NCBI GenBank assembly: GCA_949752795.1
Contig: CATKHW010000008.1
Location: forward strand, 124,001 to 188,000
Direction: 5' to 3'
DNA length: 64,000 bases
Source of the DNA: Hyperoodon ampullatus
Lineage: Eukaryota > Chordata > Mammalia > Artiodactyla > Ziphiidae
Position numbers and translations under genes: made by a program. Every line of letters begins with the position of its first letter. The first letter of the stretch is position 1. The notes beneath the pieces are model-generated. The model saw only the letters and a list, made by a program, of their open reading frames with translations, searched no databases and was not told the DNA's origin. This document shows positions 39,546-54,300 of this stretch, one piece after another.

Positions 39546-42500
39546 CCTTGTCATCACAGTGCTCCAACACCCCTGTAATCACAATGCTCCATGCCCCTTT
39601 TCATCTCAATGCTCCATGAACCCTGTCATCACAATGCTCCAAGCCCCTCATCATAATGCTTCATGCTATTGTCATCACAATGAAATCAAAATGCTCCATG
39701 ACATCTGTCACCACAATTTTCCAAATCCTTGTGATCACAGTGTTCCTTAACACTTGTCATCAAAATGCCCCATGACGGTCGTCATCACTATTATGAATGG
39801 TTTTCTCATCACAATGCTCCATGACCTTTGTCACCACAATCCTCAATACATTTATCATTACAATGCTCCCTGACACTTGTCATTAGTATGCTTCATGAAC
39901 CCTGTCGTGAAAAGGCTCCATGCCTTTTTTATCACAATGATCCATTCCCTTATCATCACAATGCTCCAAGACCCCTGTAATCACAATGCTCCCTGCCCTT
40001 GTCATCACAAAGCTCCATGACACATGTCATCAGAATGCTCCATGGCCTTCTCATCACAATGATCCATGCCCTTGGCATCACAATGCTCCAAGAACCCTGT
40101 AATCACAATACTCCGTGACTACAATCATTGCAGTGCTTCATGACATTTGTCATCACAATGGTCCATGACCTCGTCACAGAAGGCTCTGTGACCTTTGTCA
40201 CCACAATGCTCCATGAACTTTTCATCACAATTCTCTGTCACCCTTGTCATCACAATGCTCCATGCTTTTGTCAGCACAATGCTCAATGACCCTTGTCATC
40301 ACAGTGCTCCATGCGCTTGTCAGCACAATGCTTCATAACCCATGTCATCACAGTGTGCCATGTGCTTGTCATCACAATGCTCCACATCCTTGTCATCAAA
40401 ATGCTCCATTAACCTTGTCATCACAATGCTCCATGCACTTCTCATAAAAATGCTCTCTCACCAATGATATAACAGTGTTCAATCACTAGTCATCACAATA
40501 CTCCCTCACCCCTGTCATCACAATGTTCCATGACCCCGGTCATCAAAATGCTATATGCCCTTATAATCACAATGCTCCATGAGCGCTGGCATCACAATGT
40601 TCCATAACACCTGTCGTCAAAATGCTCCATGACCCGATTCATCACAATGCTCCATGCCCCCTGACATCAGAATGTTCAATAATCCCTGTCACAAAATGCT
40701 CCATGACCCTTTTCATCACAATGCTCCATGACACCTGACATCACAATTTTCCAAAACCCCTCTCATCAAAATGTTCCATGACCCTTTTGATCAAATTGCT
40801 CCATGAACCTGTCATCACAATGCTCCCTGCACTTCTCATCACAATGCACCACGGCCTTGTCATCAAAATGCTCCATGAAATTTGTCATCACAAAGCTCCA
40901 TGACAATTGGCATCACAATGCTCCATGCTATTATCATCAAATGCTCCTTGAACCCTCTCATCACATTGCTCCATGCCCTTGTCATCACAAAGCTCCATGA
41001 CGCTTGTCATCGCAATGCTCGATGCCCTTCTCATCACAATGCTCCATGCCTTTATCATTAAAATCCTCCATGACCTATGTATCATAGTGTTCCGTGCCCT
41101 TGTCATCACAATGCTCCATGCCCACTGTCATCACAATAATCCATGAAACTTTTCAGACCAATGCTCCATGCCCTTGTCATCACAATGCTCCATTACCGCT
41201 GTCATTATAATGCTCCATGACACCTGCCATCACAAGGTTCCATGGCCTTGTCATCACAAGCCTCCATGACCCTTGTCATCACAATGCTCCAAGACCCCTC
41301 TAATCACAAAGCTCCATGTCTTTGTCATCACAAAGCTCCATGATGCATGTCATCAGAATGCTCCATGGCCTTCTCATCACAATGCTCCATTCCCCTTTTC
41401 ATCTCAATTCTCCATGAACCCTGTCATCACAATGAACCATGCCCATCATCATAATGCTTCATGCTATTGTCATCACAAAGAAATCAATATGCTCCATGAC
41501 CTCTGTCATCACAATGCTCAAAACCCTTGTGATCACAATGTTCCATAACACTTGTCATCACAATGCCCCATGACGCTGGTCATTACATTTATCCATGGTC
41601 TTCTCATCACAATGCTCCATGACCTTTGTCATCACAATGCTCAATACACTTGTCATCACAATGCTCCCTGACAGTTGTCATCAGTATGCTCCTTGAACCC
41701 TGTCATGACAAGGCTCCATGCATTTTTCATCACAATGATCCATGCCCTTTTCATCACAATCCTCCAAGACCCACCTAATCACAATGCTCCATGTCCTTTT
41801 CATCACAAAGCTCCATGACGCATGTCATCAGAATGCTCCATTGCCTTCTCATCACAATGCTCCATGCCCTGGTCTTCACAATGCTACAAAACCCCTGTAA
41901 TCACAATGCTCCATGAACCTTTTTATCAGTATGCTCCATGACAATTGTCATCACAAGGCACCATGGCCCTCTCATCACAATACTCCAGGACCTTCTCATC
42001 GCATTGCTCCATTCCCTTCTCATCACGATGCTCCATGACCACTGTCATCACAGTACTCCATGAATATTTTCAGCCCAATGCTCCATGACCTTCTCATCAC
42101 AATGCTCCATGACCCATGTCATCACAATGCTACATGACCACAGTCATCAAAATGATCCATGCCACTTGTCATCAGAATATTCCATGAGCTTGTCATCCCC
42201 ATGCTCCATGACCCCTGTAATCACAATGGTCCTTGACGCTTGTCGTCACAGAGCTCCATGACACTTGTCATCACGGTGCTCCATGCCTTTGTCAGCAAAA
42301 TGCTACATGACCTTGTCATCACAATGCTCCATGCACTTGTCCTCACAATTCTCCATTACCAGTGTCATCACAATCCTCCATGAACCTTGGGATCACATTG
42401 CTTCATGCCCTTGTCATCACAATGCTCCATGAACTTTGTCATCACAATGCTCAATACACCTGTCATCACAATGCTCCCTGACACTTTTCCTCAGAATGCT

Positions 42501-43737
42501 CCTTGAACCCTGTCATGAAAAGGCTCTATGCCTTTTTCATCACAATGCTCCATGCCCTTTTTCTCACAATGCTCCATGCCATTGTCATCACAATACTCCA
42601 CAAGCTTGTCATCAGAATGCTTCAAGACCCTTGTCAATACAATGCTCCATGATCCCTGTCATCACAATGCTCCATGACGCTGGTCATTACAATTATCCAT
42701 GGTCTTCTCATCACAATGCTCCATGACCTTTGTCATCACAATGCTCAATACACTTGTCATCACAATGCTCCCTGACACTTGTCGTCAGTATGCTCCTTGA
42801 ACCCTGTCATGACAAGGCTCCATGCATTTTTCATCACAATGATCCATACACTTTTCATCACAATCCTCCAAGACCCCTGTAATCACATTGCTCCATGCCC
42901 TTGTAATCACAATGCTCCATTGCCCATGTCATAACAATGCTCCATGACCCCTGCCATCACAATGTTCCACGGCCTTGTCATCACAAGGATCCAAGACCCC
43001 TGTAATCACAATGCTCTATGCCAGTTTTCATCAGAATGCTCCATGAAAATTGTCATCACAAGGCTACATCGTCCTCTCATCACAATGCTCCAGGACCTTG
43101 TCATCACAATGCTCCGTGACTCCAGCCATCACAATGCTTTATGATCTTTGACAACACAATGGTCCATTCCCTCGTCATCAAAAGGCTCTGTGATATTTGT
43201 CACCACAATGCTCCATGAAATTTTCATGACAATGCTCTGTTACCCATGTCATCACTATGCTCCATACCTTTGTCAGCACAATGTTCCATGACCATTGTCA
43301 TCACAATGCTCCATGTGCTTGTCCGCACAATGCCCCAAGACCTGTGTCATCACAATGCGCCATGCACTTGTCATCACAATGCTCAACAACCTTTTCATCA
43401 CAGTGCTCCATAAATCTTGTCATCACAATGCTCCATGCACTTCCCATCAAAATGCTGTCCCACCACGTATATCATAATGTTCCATCAATAGTCATCACAA
43501 TACTCCATCACCCCTTTCATCACAATGTTCCAGGACCCCTGTCATCAAAATGCTCCATGACCCTTTTCATCATAATGCTCCATGACCCCTGACATCGCAA
43601 TGTTCCATAACCACTTTCATCAAAATATCCCATGATACTTTGCATCAAATTGCTCCATGACCATTTCATCACAATGCTCTCTGCAGTTCTCATCACAGTG
43701 CACCACATCTTTGTTATCAAAATGCTCTATGACCTTT
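39545..43737 (+). repeat. Mosaic repeat stretch, several partial HOR pieces
   Basis: About 4.2 kb of repeat units. It holds GAAATC-type landmarks near 39,682 and 41,472, ACTAGT at 40,495, the decayed AATAGTCAT near 43,487, a K-like run near 41,640-41,900, and a G-like run near 42,436-42,640 (CACAATACTCCACAAGC). No single long sister copy could be followed across it. No non-repeat sequence was seen. Confidence 0.7.
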
Positions 43738-44420
43738 GTCATCACAAAGCTCCATGACCCTTGGCATCACAATGCTCCATGCCATTGTCATCAAAATGCT
43801 CCATGAACACTCTCATCACATTGTTCCATGCAATTGTCATCACAGGCTCCATGATGCTTTTCATCACAATGCTCGATGCTCTTCTTAACACAATGCTCCA
43901 TGCGCTTTTCATTAAAATCCGCCATGACCCATGTATCACAGTGCTCCGTGCCCTTGTCATCACAATGCTCCATGCCCCCTCTCATCACAATAAGCCATGA
44001 AACTTTTCAGACCAATGCACCATGCCCCTGTCATCAAAATGCTCCATTACCCGTTATAACAATGCTCCATGACACCTGTCATTACAATGTTCCATGGACT
44101 TATAATCACAAGGCTCCATAACCCATGTCATCACAATGCTCCATGTCCTTGTCATCACAAAGCTCCATGACACATGTCATCAGAATGCTCCATGGCCTTC
44201 TCATTCACGATGCTCCATGCCCTTGTCATCACAATTCTCCTAGACCCCTGTAATCACAATGCTCCATGCCCCTTTTCATCTCAATGCTCCATGAACCGTG
44301 TCATCACAATGCACCATGCCCATCATCATAATGCTTCATGCTATTGTCATCAAAATGAAATCAAAATGCTCCATGACCTCTGTCATCACAATGCTCCAAA
44401 CCCTTGTGATCACATTGTTC
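43737..44420 (+). repeat. Block N2
   Basis: Partner of N1 (250-930) at an offset of about 43,488, including the shortened CATCACAGGCTCC unit and CTCCTAGACCCC. Downstream it continues into the CCATAACACTTG order and then L2 rather than C. Confidence 0.8.
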
Positions 44421-44559
44421 CATAACACTTGTCATCACAACGCCCCATGACGCTCATCATCACAATAATCCATGGACTTCTATTTACAATACTCCATGAA
44501 CTTTGTCATCACAATGCTCAATACACTTGTCATCACAATGCTCCCTGACACTTGTCGTC

Positions 44560-45778
44560 AGTATGCTCCTTGAAACCTGTCATGACAAGGCTCCATGCCT
44601 TTTTAATCACAATGATCCATGCCCTTTTCCTGACATTGCTCCAAGACCCCTGTAATCACAATGCTCCATGCCCTTGTCATCACAAAGCTTCATGACATAT
44701 GTCTTCAGAATGCTCCATGGCCTTCTCATCACCATGCTCCATGCCCTTTTCATCACAATGCTCCTTACCCTTGTCATCAAATTGCCCCATGACCTCTTTC
44801 ATCACAATACTTCTTGAATATTTTCAGCACAATGCTCCATGACCTTCTCATCACAATGCTCCATGAATCCTGTCATCACAATGCTCCATGACCCCTGCCA
44901 TCACAATGCTCCGTGACTCCAGTCATCACAATTCTTCATGACTTTTGTCATCAGAATGGTCCATGCCCTTGTCACACAAGGCTCTGTGTCATTTGTCACC
45001 ACAATGCTCCATGAACATTTCATCACAATCCTCTGTGAACCTTGTAATCACAATGCACCATGCCTTTGTCAGCACAATGATCCATGACACTTGTCATCAC
45101 AATGCTCCATGCGCTTTTCAGCACAATGCTTTTTGACCCATGTCATCAAAATGCTCCACATCCTTGACACCACAATGCTCCATAAACCGTGTTATCAAAA
45201 TGCTCCATGCACTTCTCATCAAAATGCTCTCTCACCACTGATATCACAATGTTCCATCACAAGTCTTCACAATACTCCCTCACCCCTGTCATCACAATGT
45301 TCCATGACCCCTATCATCACAATGCTACATCCACTTATCATTAAATGCTCCATGACCCTGGACATCACAATGTTCCATAAACCCTGTCATCAAAATACTC
45401 CAATACCCTTTTCATCACAATGCTCCATGACCCCTGACACCACAATTTTCCATAACCACTCTCATCAAAATATTCCATGACCTTTTTCATCAAATTGCTC
45501 TATGACCCTGTTATCACAATGCTCCCTGCCCTTCTCTTCACAACGCACCTCGACCTTGTCATCAAAATGCTCCATGACATTTGTCATCACAAAGCTCCAT
45601 GACCCTTAGCATCACAATGCTCCATGCCATTGTCATCACAATGCTCCATGAAGCCTCTCATCACATTGCTCCTTGCCCTTGTCATCACAAAGCTCCATGA
45701 TGCTTGTGATCCCAATGCTTGATGCCCTTCTCATCACAATGCTTCATGCCCTTGTCATTACAATCCACCATGACCCAT
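44560..45778 (+). repeat. Block L2
   Basis: Partner of L1. The offset between copies changes by 146 bp (six units) in the left part and 25 bp (one unit) at the right. It ends abruptly near 45,790, where the near-identical patch P1 begins. Confidence 0.8.
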
Positions 45779-45790
45779 ATCATCAGAAGT

Positions 45791-46064
45791 CTCCATGGCC
45801 TTCTCATCACCATGCTCCATGCCCTTGTCATCACAATGTTCCCTGACATTTGTCTTCAGAATGCTCCTTGAAACCTGTCATGAAAAGGCTCCATGCCATT
45901 TTCATCACAATGTTCCATGCCCTTTTCATCACGATGCTCCAGGCCATTGTCATCACAAAACTCTACAAGCATGTCATCAGAATGCTCTATGACCCATGTC
46001 ATCACAATGCTCCATGACCCCTGTCATCACAATGCTCCATGACACCTGTCATCACAATGCTCCA
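45791..46064 (+). repeat. Near-identical patch P1
   Basis: These 274 bases match 50,020-50,293 at 272 positions. The two differences are CTCTACAAGC against CTCCACAAGC (45,964) and CAGAATGC against CAGACTGC (45,982). Units on both sides immediately diverge. Identity this high in an array where most paralogous units differ visibly indicates a very recent copy or conversion event. Confidence 0.93.
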
Positions 46065-46419
46065 AGACTCCAGTAATGACAATGCTCCCTGCCCCTTTTC
46101 ATCTCAATGCTCCATGTACCCGGTCATAACAATGCACCATGCCCATCATCAAAATGCTTCATACTATTGTCATCACAATGAAATTAAAATGCTCCATGAC
46201 TTCTGTCATCACAATGCTCCAAACACTTGTGATCACAATGTTCCATAACACTTGTCATCACAATGCCCCATGACTCTGGTCATCACAATTATCCATGGTC
46301 TTCTCATCACAATGCTCCATGATCTTTGTCATCACAATGCTCAATACACTTGTCATCACAAGGCTCCTTGACCCCTGTCGTCAGAATGCTCCTTGAACCC
46401 TTTCATGACAAGGCTCCAT

Positions 46420-47995
46420 GCATTTTTCATCACAATGATCCATGCCTTTTTCATCACAGTGCTCCAAGACCACTCTAATGTCAATGCTCCTTGCCCTTGT
46501 CATCACAAATCTCCATTATGCATGTCATTAGAATGATCCATGGCCTTCTCATCACTATGCTCCATGACCTTGTCATCTCAATGCTCCAAGACCACTGTCA
46601 TCATAATGATCCATGCCCCTTTTCATCAGAATGCTCCATGAGACTTGTCATCACAAGGGTCCATTGTCTTCTTATCACAATGCTCCAGGACCTTGTCATC
46701 ACAATGCTCCATTCCCTTGTCATCACAATGCTCCATGACCCCTTTCATAACAATACTCCAAGAACATTTTCAGCCCAATGCTCCATGAACTTCTCATCAC
46801 AATGCTACATTACCCCTATCATTCCAATTCTCATGCTCCTTGAAATCAAAATGATCCATGACCTCTGTCATCACAATGTTCCAAATCATTGTGATCACAT
46901 TGTTCCATAACACTTGTCTTCACAACACTCCAGGATGCCTGTCATAACAATACTCCATGCCCTTGTCTTCACAATGCTTCATGACCATTTTCATCACAAT
47001 GCTCAATACACTTGTCATCACAATGCTCCCTGACACTTGTCGTCAGAATGCTCCTTGAACCCTGTCATGAAAAGGCTCCATGCCTTTTTCATCACAATGC
47101 TCCATGCCCTTTGCATCACAATGCTCCATGCAATTGTCATCACAATACTCCACAAGCTTGTCATCAGAATGCTCCATAACACCTGTCATCACAATGCTCC
47201 ATGACCCCTGCTATCACAATGCTCCATGACACCTGTCATCAAAATGCTCCTTGCCCCTTGTCATTACAGTGCTCCATGACGCTCGCCATCACAATTATAC
47301 ATGGTCTTCTCATCATAGTGCTCCACAGTATTGCCATCACAAGGATCCATGACACTTTTCATCACAAAGTTACATGATCTTGTCATCACAATTCTCCATG
47401 CAATTGTCATCGCAATGCTCCATGAACCCTGTCATAGCAAGCTCCATATGTTTTTTATCACAATGCTTCACGACCTTGTCATCATAATTATCAATGGCCC
47501 TTGTCATCACAATGCTCCATGCTCTTCTCATCAAAATTCTCCATGACCCTTGTCATCACAATGCTCCAAGCCCTTGTCATCACAATGCTCCATTACCGTT
47601 GTCATCACAGTCCTCCATGACACTTGGCATCACAATGCTCCATGCCATTGTCATCACAATGGACCATGACATATGTCAATAAAACGCTCCCTGACACCTG
47701 TCTTCACAATACACTTGACTTTGTCATCACAATTCTCCATGCCCTTTTCATCACAATGTGTCTTCCCCACTGTCATAAAAATGATCCATGAAACTTGTCA
47801 GACCAATGTTCCATGCCACTGTTATCACAATGCTCCATGCCCTTGTGATCACAATGCTTCATGACACCAGTCATCACAAAGCTTCATGACCTTTGTCATC
47901 ACGATGGGCCATGCCCTCGTCATCACAAGGCTCAGTAACCTTTGTCACCACAGTGCTCCATGAACTTTTCGTCACAAGGCTCTGTGAAACTTGTC
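46420..47995 (+). repeat. Block G2
   Basis: Partner of G1. The offset of 30,316 is exact at two points (16,521 to 46,837; 16,686 to 47,002), with one-unit steps on either side. It carries the CATAGCAAG landmark near 47,437. Confidence 0.82.
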
Positions 47996-48029
47996 ATCAC
48001 AATGCTCCTTGCCTTTGTCTGCACAATAC

Positions 48030-48300
48030 TCCAGAAGCTTGTCATCAGAATGCTCCATGTCCCTTGTCATCACAATGATCCACCATGACACCTGTCATCA
48101 CAATTCTCCATGCCACGTGTCATTGCAGTGCTCGATGACACTCGTCATCAAAATGCTCCATGGTCTTGCCATCACAATGCTCCACGGTCTTGCCATCACA
48201 ATGCTCCATGCCCTGGACATCACAATGCTCCATGTCCCTTGTCATCACAATGCTCCATGACACTTCTCATCACCATGTTACATGCTCTTGTCATCAAAAT
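48030..48300 (+). repeat. Block Q2
   Basis: Partner of Q1 at an offset of about 29,269, with the CATTGCAGTGCTCGATGAC unit and the GGTCTTGCCATC pair. It contains a 3-base CCA duplication that makes one 28-bp unit. Confidence 0.78.
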
Positions 48301-50019
48301 CCTCCATGCCATTGTCATCACAATGGACCATGACATATGTCATCACCATGCTCCCTGACACCTGTCTTCACAATACTCCATGACGTTGTCATCACAATGA
48401 TCCATGCCCTTGTCATCACAATGCTCCATGCCCTTGTCTTCACAATGCACCATGCCTACACTCATCACAATAATCCATGAAAGTTGTCAGACCAATTTTC
48501 CATGCCCCTATCATCACAGTGCTCCATGCCGTTGTCATCACAATGTACCATGAACCCTGTCATCACATTGCACCCTGAATCCACTCATCACAATGCTTCA
48601 TGACCTTTGACATCACAGTGGTCCATGCCCTGGTCATCAGAAGTCTCTGTGACGTTTCTCACCACAATGCTCCATGAACTTTTCATCACAATGCTCCATG
48701 ACCCTTGTCATCACAAAGCGCCATGCGCTTCTCAGCACAATGCTATATGACCCATGTCATCACAATGTGTCATGCGCTTGTCATCACAATGCTCCACAAC
48801 CTTGTCATCACAGTGCTCCATAAACCTTGTCATCACAATGCACCATGCACTTCTCATCAAAATGCTCTCTCACAACTGATATCACAATGTTCCATCACTA
48901 GTCATCACTATACTCCCTCGCCCCTGTCATCACAATGTTCCATGACCCCTGTAATCACAATGCTCCATGCCCTTGTCATCACAAAGCTCCATGATGCATG
49001 TCATCAGAAAGCTCCATGGCCTTCTCATCACAATGCTCCATGCCCTTGCCATCACAATGCTCCATTACACCTGTCATCACAATGCTCCATGACCACTCTC
49101 AACAGAGCGCTCCATGACCCCTGACTGCACAATGATCTGGGACACTTGTCATCAAAATGCTCCATAACACTTGTCATCACAATGATCCATGCGCTTGTCA
49201 TCCCAATTCTCCATGACCCCTGTAATCAGAATGTTCCGTGATGCTTGTCATCCCAGTGCTCCATGACACTTGGCATCACAATGCTCCATGCCATTGGCAT
49301 CACAATGCTCCATAAACCCTCTCATCACATTGCTCCATGCCCTTGTCATCACAAAGCTCCATGACGCTTGTCATCACACTGCTCAATGCCATTCTCATCA
49401 CAATGCTGCAGGCCCTTGTCATTACAATGTTCCATGTTCCATGTATCACCGTGTTCCGTGCCCTTGTCATCACAATGCTCCATGCCCACTCTCATCACAA
49501 TAATCCATAAAACTTGTCATATCAATGCACCATGCACTTGTCATCAAAAGGCTCCATTACCCGTGTCATAACAATGCTCCATGTCCCGTGCCATCACAAT
49601 GTTCCACGGCCTCATCATCACAAGGCTCCATGACCCTTGTCATCACAATTCTCCAAGAAAACTGTAATCGCAATGCTCCATGCACTTGTCATCACAAAGC
49701 TCCATGACGCATATCATCAAAATGCTCCATGACCTCTGGCATCTCAGTGCTCCAAACCATTGTGATCACAATGTACCATAACACTTGTCATCACAATTCC
49801 CCATGACGCTCCTCATCACAATTATCCATGGCCTTCTCATCACAATGCTCCATGACCTTTGTCATCACAATGCTCAATACACTTGTCAGCTCAATGCTCC
49901 CTGACACTTGTCTTCAATATGCTCCTTGAACCCTGTCATGACAAGGCTCCATGCCTTTTTCATCACAATGATCCATGCACTTTTCATCACAATACTCCAA
50001 GACCCCTGTAATCACAATG
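48300..50019 (+). repeat. Unassigned repeat stretch
   Basis: About 1.7 kb of units with ACTAGT at 48,897 and a CATGTATCACCGTGTTCCG unit near 49,440. The order is that of the general HOR (ACTAGT run, then a CTTGGCATC run, then a GATGACAAGGCTCC run), but no long specific partner was followed. Nothing other than repeat was seen. Confidence 0.68.
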
Positions 50020-50293
50020 CTCCATGGCCTTCTCATCACCATGCTCCATGCCCTTGTCATCACAATGTTCCCTGACATTTGTCTTCAGAATGCTCCTTGA
50101 AACCTGTCATGAAAAGGCTCCATGCCATTTTCATCACAATGTTCCATGCCCTTTTCATCACGATGCTCCAGGCCATTGTCATCACAAAACTCCACAAGCA
50201 TGTCATCAGACTGCTCTATGACCCATGTCATCACAATGCTCCATGACCCCTGTCATCACAATGCTCCATGACACCTGTCATCACAATGCTCCA
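50020..50293 (+). repeat. Near-identical patch P2
   Basis: The second member of the 274-bp pair with 45,791-46,064 (2 differences). Its left flank is CCTGTAATCACAATGC and its right flank is TGCTCCTTGTCATTAC; both differ from those of P1. Confidence 0.93.
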
Positions 50294-51314
50294 TGCTCCT
50301 TGTCATTACAGTGCTCCATGACTCTCGTCATCACAATTATCCATGGCCTTCTCATCACACTGCTCCACGGTCTTGCCATCACTATGCTCCATGCCCTGGT
50401 CATCACAATGCTACATGTCCCTTGTCATCACAATTCTCCACGTCCTTGTCATCACAATACTCCATGAAAATTCTCATCACAATGTTACGTGGTCTTGTCA
50501 TCACATTTCTCCATGCACTTTTCATAGCAATGCTCCATGTCCCCTGTCATAGCAAGCTCCGTGCGCTTGTCATCACAATGCTTCACGACGTTTGCATCAA
50601 AATTCTCAATTGCCCTTGTCATCACAGTGCTCCATGTCCTTGTCATCACAATGTGCCATGACCCTTTTCTTCACAATTCTAAAAGAAATTTTCATCACAA
50701 TGCCCCATTACCTTTGTCATCACAATCCTCCATGACACTTGGCATCACAAGGCTCCATTACAGTTGTAATCACAATCCTCCATGACACTTGGCATCACAA
50801 TGCTCCATGCCATTGTCATCAAAATGCACCATGACATATGTCATCACAGTGCTCCTTGACACCTGTCTTCACAATACTACATGACCTTGTCATAACTATG
50901 TTCCATGCCCTTGTCATCACAATGTGCCCTGTCCACTCTCATAGCAATAATTCATGAAAATTGTCAGACCAATGCTCCATGCCCCTGTCATCACAATGCT
51001 CCATGCCCTTATAATCACAATGCTCCATGACACCTCACGTCATAATGCTCCATGACTCCAGGCATCACAATGCTTTATGAACTTTTTCATCACAATGGTT
51101 AATTCCCTCATCATCACAATGCTCTGTAACACTTGTCATCACAATGCTCCATGCCATTGTCAGCACAATGCTCCATGACCCTTGTCATCACAATGCTCCA
51201 TGCCCTTGTCAGCACAATGCTTCAAGACACATGTCATCACAATGTGCCATGCACTTGTCATCACAATGCTCCACAACCTTGTCATCACAATTTTCCATAA
51301 ACCTTGTCATCACA
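50294..51314 (+). repeat. Repeat stretch between P2 and S2
   Basis: Runs through the CATAGCAAG half of the HOR (landmark at about 50,549) and CATGACATATGTCATC (about 50,831) into the region joining S2. Just before 51,314 it matches the D-start type (GTCAGCACAATGC) and not the S1 left flank, which places the S duplication boundary here. Confidence 0.7.
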
Positions 51315-54300
51315 ATGCTCCATGCACTTCTCATCTAAATGCTCTCTCACCACTGATATCACAATGTTCCATCACCAGTCATCACAATACTCCCTCAACA
51401 CTGTCATCACAATGTTCCATGACCCCTGTCATCAAAATGATACATGCCCTTATCATCACAATGCTCCATGACCACTGACATCACAATGTTCCATAAACCC
51501 TGTCATCAAAATATTCCCTGACCCTTTCTATAAAATTGTTCCATGAACCTGTCATCACAATGGTCCCTTCCCTTCTCATCACAATGCACCACGCCCTTGT
51601 CATCAAAATGCTCCATTACATTTGTCATCACAAAGCTCCATGACCCTTGGAATCACAATGCTCCGTTCCATTTTCATCACAATGCTCCATGAAACATCTC
51701 ATCACATTACTCCATGCACTTGTCATCCCAAATCTCCATGACGTTTGTCATCACAATGCTCGATGCCTTTCTCATCACAATGATCCATGCTTTGTCATTA
51801 CAATCCACCATGACCCATGTATCACCGTGTTCCCTGCTCTTGTCATCACAATGCTCCATGCCCACACTCATCACAATAATGCATGAAACTTTTCAAACCA
51901 ATGCTCCATGCCCTTGTCATCACAATGCTCCATTACCCCTGTCATAACAATGCTCCATTACCACTGCCATCACAATGTTCCACGGCGTTGTCATCAAAAG
52001 GCTCCATGAACATTGTCATCACAATGCTCCAAGACCCCTGTAATCACAATGCTCCATACCCCTTTTCATCTCAATTCTCCATGAACACTGTCATCAGAAT
52101 GCACCATGCCAATCATCATAATGCTTCATGCTATTGTCATCACAAAGAAATCAAAATGCTCCATGACATCTGTCATCACAATGCTCCAAACCCTTCTGAT
52201 CACAATGTTCCATAACACTTGTCATCACAATGCGCCATGACACTCGTCATCACAATTATCCATGATCTCCTCATCAAAATGCTCCATGACCTTTGTCAGC
52301 ACAATGCTCAATACACTTGTCATCAAAATGCTCCCGGACACTTTACTTCAGTATGCTACTTAAAAACTGTCATGACAAGTCTCTTTGCCTTTTCCTCACA
52401 ATGATCCATGCACTTTTCATCACAATGCTCCAAGACCACTGTAATCACAATGCTCCATGTGCATGTCATCACAAATCTCCAGGACGCATGTCATCAGAAT
52501 GCTCCATGGCATTGTCATCACCATGCTCCATGCCCTTGTCATCACAATGTTCCAAGACCCCTCTAATCACAATGCTCCATGCACTTGTCATCGCAGTGCT
52601 CCATGACCCATGTCATAGCAAGCTCCATGTGCTTGTCATAACTATGCTTCACGACCTTGTCATCAGAAGTCTCAATGGCCCTTGTCTCCACAATGCTCCA
52701 AACCCTTGTCATCACAATGCTCCATTACCTTTGTCATCACAATCCTCCATGACACTTGGCTTCACAATGCTCCATGACATTGTCATCACAATGTACCAGG
52801 ACATATGTCATCACAATACTCCCTGATAACTGTCTTCACAATAATCCATGACCTGGTCTTAACAATGCTCCATGCCCTTGTCATCACAATGCGACATGCA
52901 CACTTTCATCACAATAATCCATAATACTTCTCAGACCAATGCTCCATGCCCCTGTCATCACAATGCCCCATGCCCTTGTCATCACAATGCTCCGTGACTC
53001 CAGTCATCACACTGCTTCTTGACATTTGTCATCACAGTGGTCCATGCCCTCGTAATCACAGGGCTCTGTGAAGTTTGTCACCATAATGCTCCATGAACTT
53101 CTCATCACAATGCTCTGTGACACTTGTCATCACAATGCTCCATGCCTTTGTCAGCAGAGTGCTCCATGTCCCTTGTCATCACAGTGCTCCATGTGCTTGT
53201 CAGCACAATGCTCCATGACCCATGTCATCACAATATGCCATGCGCTTGTCATCACAATGTTCCACATCTTTGTCATCCGAATGCTCCATAAACCTTGTCA
53301 TCACAAAGTACCATGGACTTCTCATTAAAATCCTCTTTCACCACATATATCAAAATGTTCTGTCACTAGTCATTACAATACTCCCACACCCCTGTCATGA
53401 CAATGATCCACGGCCTTGTCATCACAAGGCTCCATGACCCTTGTCATCACAATACTCCAAGACCCCTGTAATCACACTGCTCCATGCTCTTGTCATCACA
53501 AAGCACCATGACGCATGTCATCAGACAGCTCCATGGCCTTCTCATCACAATGCTCCATGCCCTTTTCATCACAATGCTCCATGAACTCTGTCATCACAAT
53601 GAACCATGCCCATCATCATAATGCTTCATGCTATTGTCATCACAATGAAATCAAAATGCACCATAACCTCTGTCATCACAATGCTCCAAACCATTGTGTT
53701 CACAATGTACCATAACACTTGTCATCACAACTCCCCATGACGCTCATCATCACAATTATCCATGGTCTTCTCATCACAATGCTCCATGACCTTTGTCATC
53801 ACAATGCTCAATACACTTGTCATCACAATGCTCCCTGACACTTGTCGTTAGTATGCTCCTTGAACCCTCTCATGACAAGGCTCCATGCTCTTTCATCACA
53901 ATCATCCATGCCCTATTCTTCACAATGCTCCAAGACCCATGTAATCACAATGCTCCATGCCCCTTTTCATCAGAATGCTCCATGATACTTGTCATCACAA
54001 GGCTCCATGGTTTTCTCCTCACAATGCTCCAGGACCTTGTCATCACAATGCTCCATTCCATTGTCATCACAATGCTCCAAGACCCATGTCATCACAATAC
54101 TCAATGAATACTGTCAGTCCAGTGCTCCATGAACTTCTGATCACAATGCTCCATGACCCCTGTCATCACAATGCTCCATGACCCCTGTCATCATAAAGCT
54201 CCATGGCACCAGACAACACAATGATCCGGGACACTTGTCATCAAAATGCTCCATGACACTTGTCATCACAATGATCCATGTCCTTGCCATCACAATGCTC

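Noticed and set aside
46491..46910. 139-codon open frame that could suggest a repeat-rich surface or antigen protein
   Set aside because: Composition is simply the translated satellite unit. There is no signal peptide followed by non-repeat domains, and the G1 partner is frame-shifted.
45791..50293. Assembly duplication as the explanation for the 274-bp near-identical pair
   Set aside because: Not excluded, but less favoured: the two copies carry two real differences and distinct flanks on both sides, which a simple collapse or duplication error would not readily give. Reads are needed to settle it.
52293..52826. 177-codon plus-strand open frame
   Set aside because: Same repeat artefact; it ends in the usual TGA created by a CCATGA linker. 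Its paralogue near 24,084-24,617 is split into two shorter frames, so the frame is not conserved.
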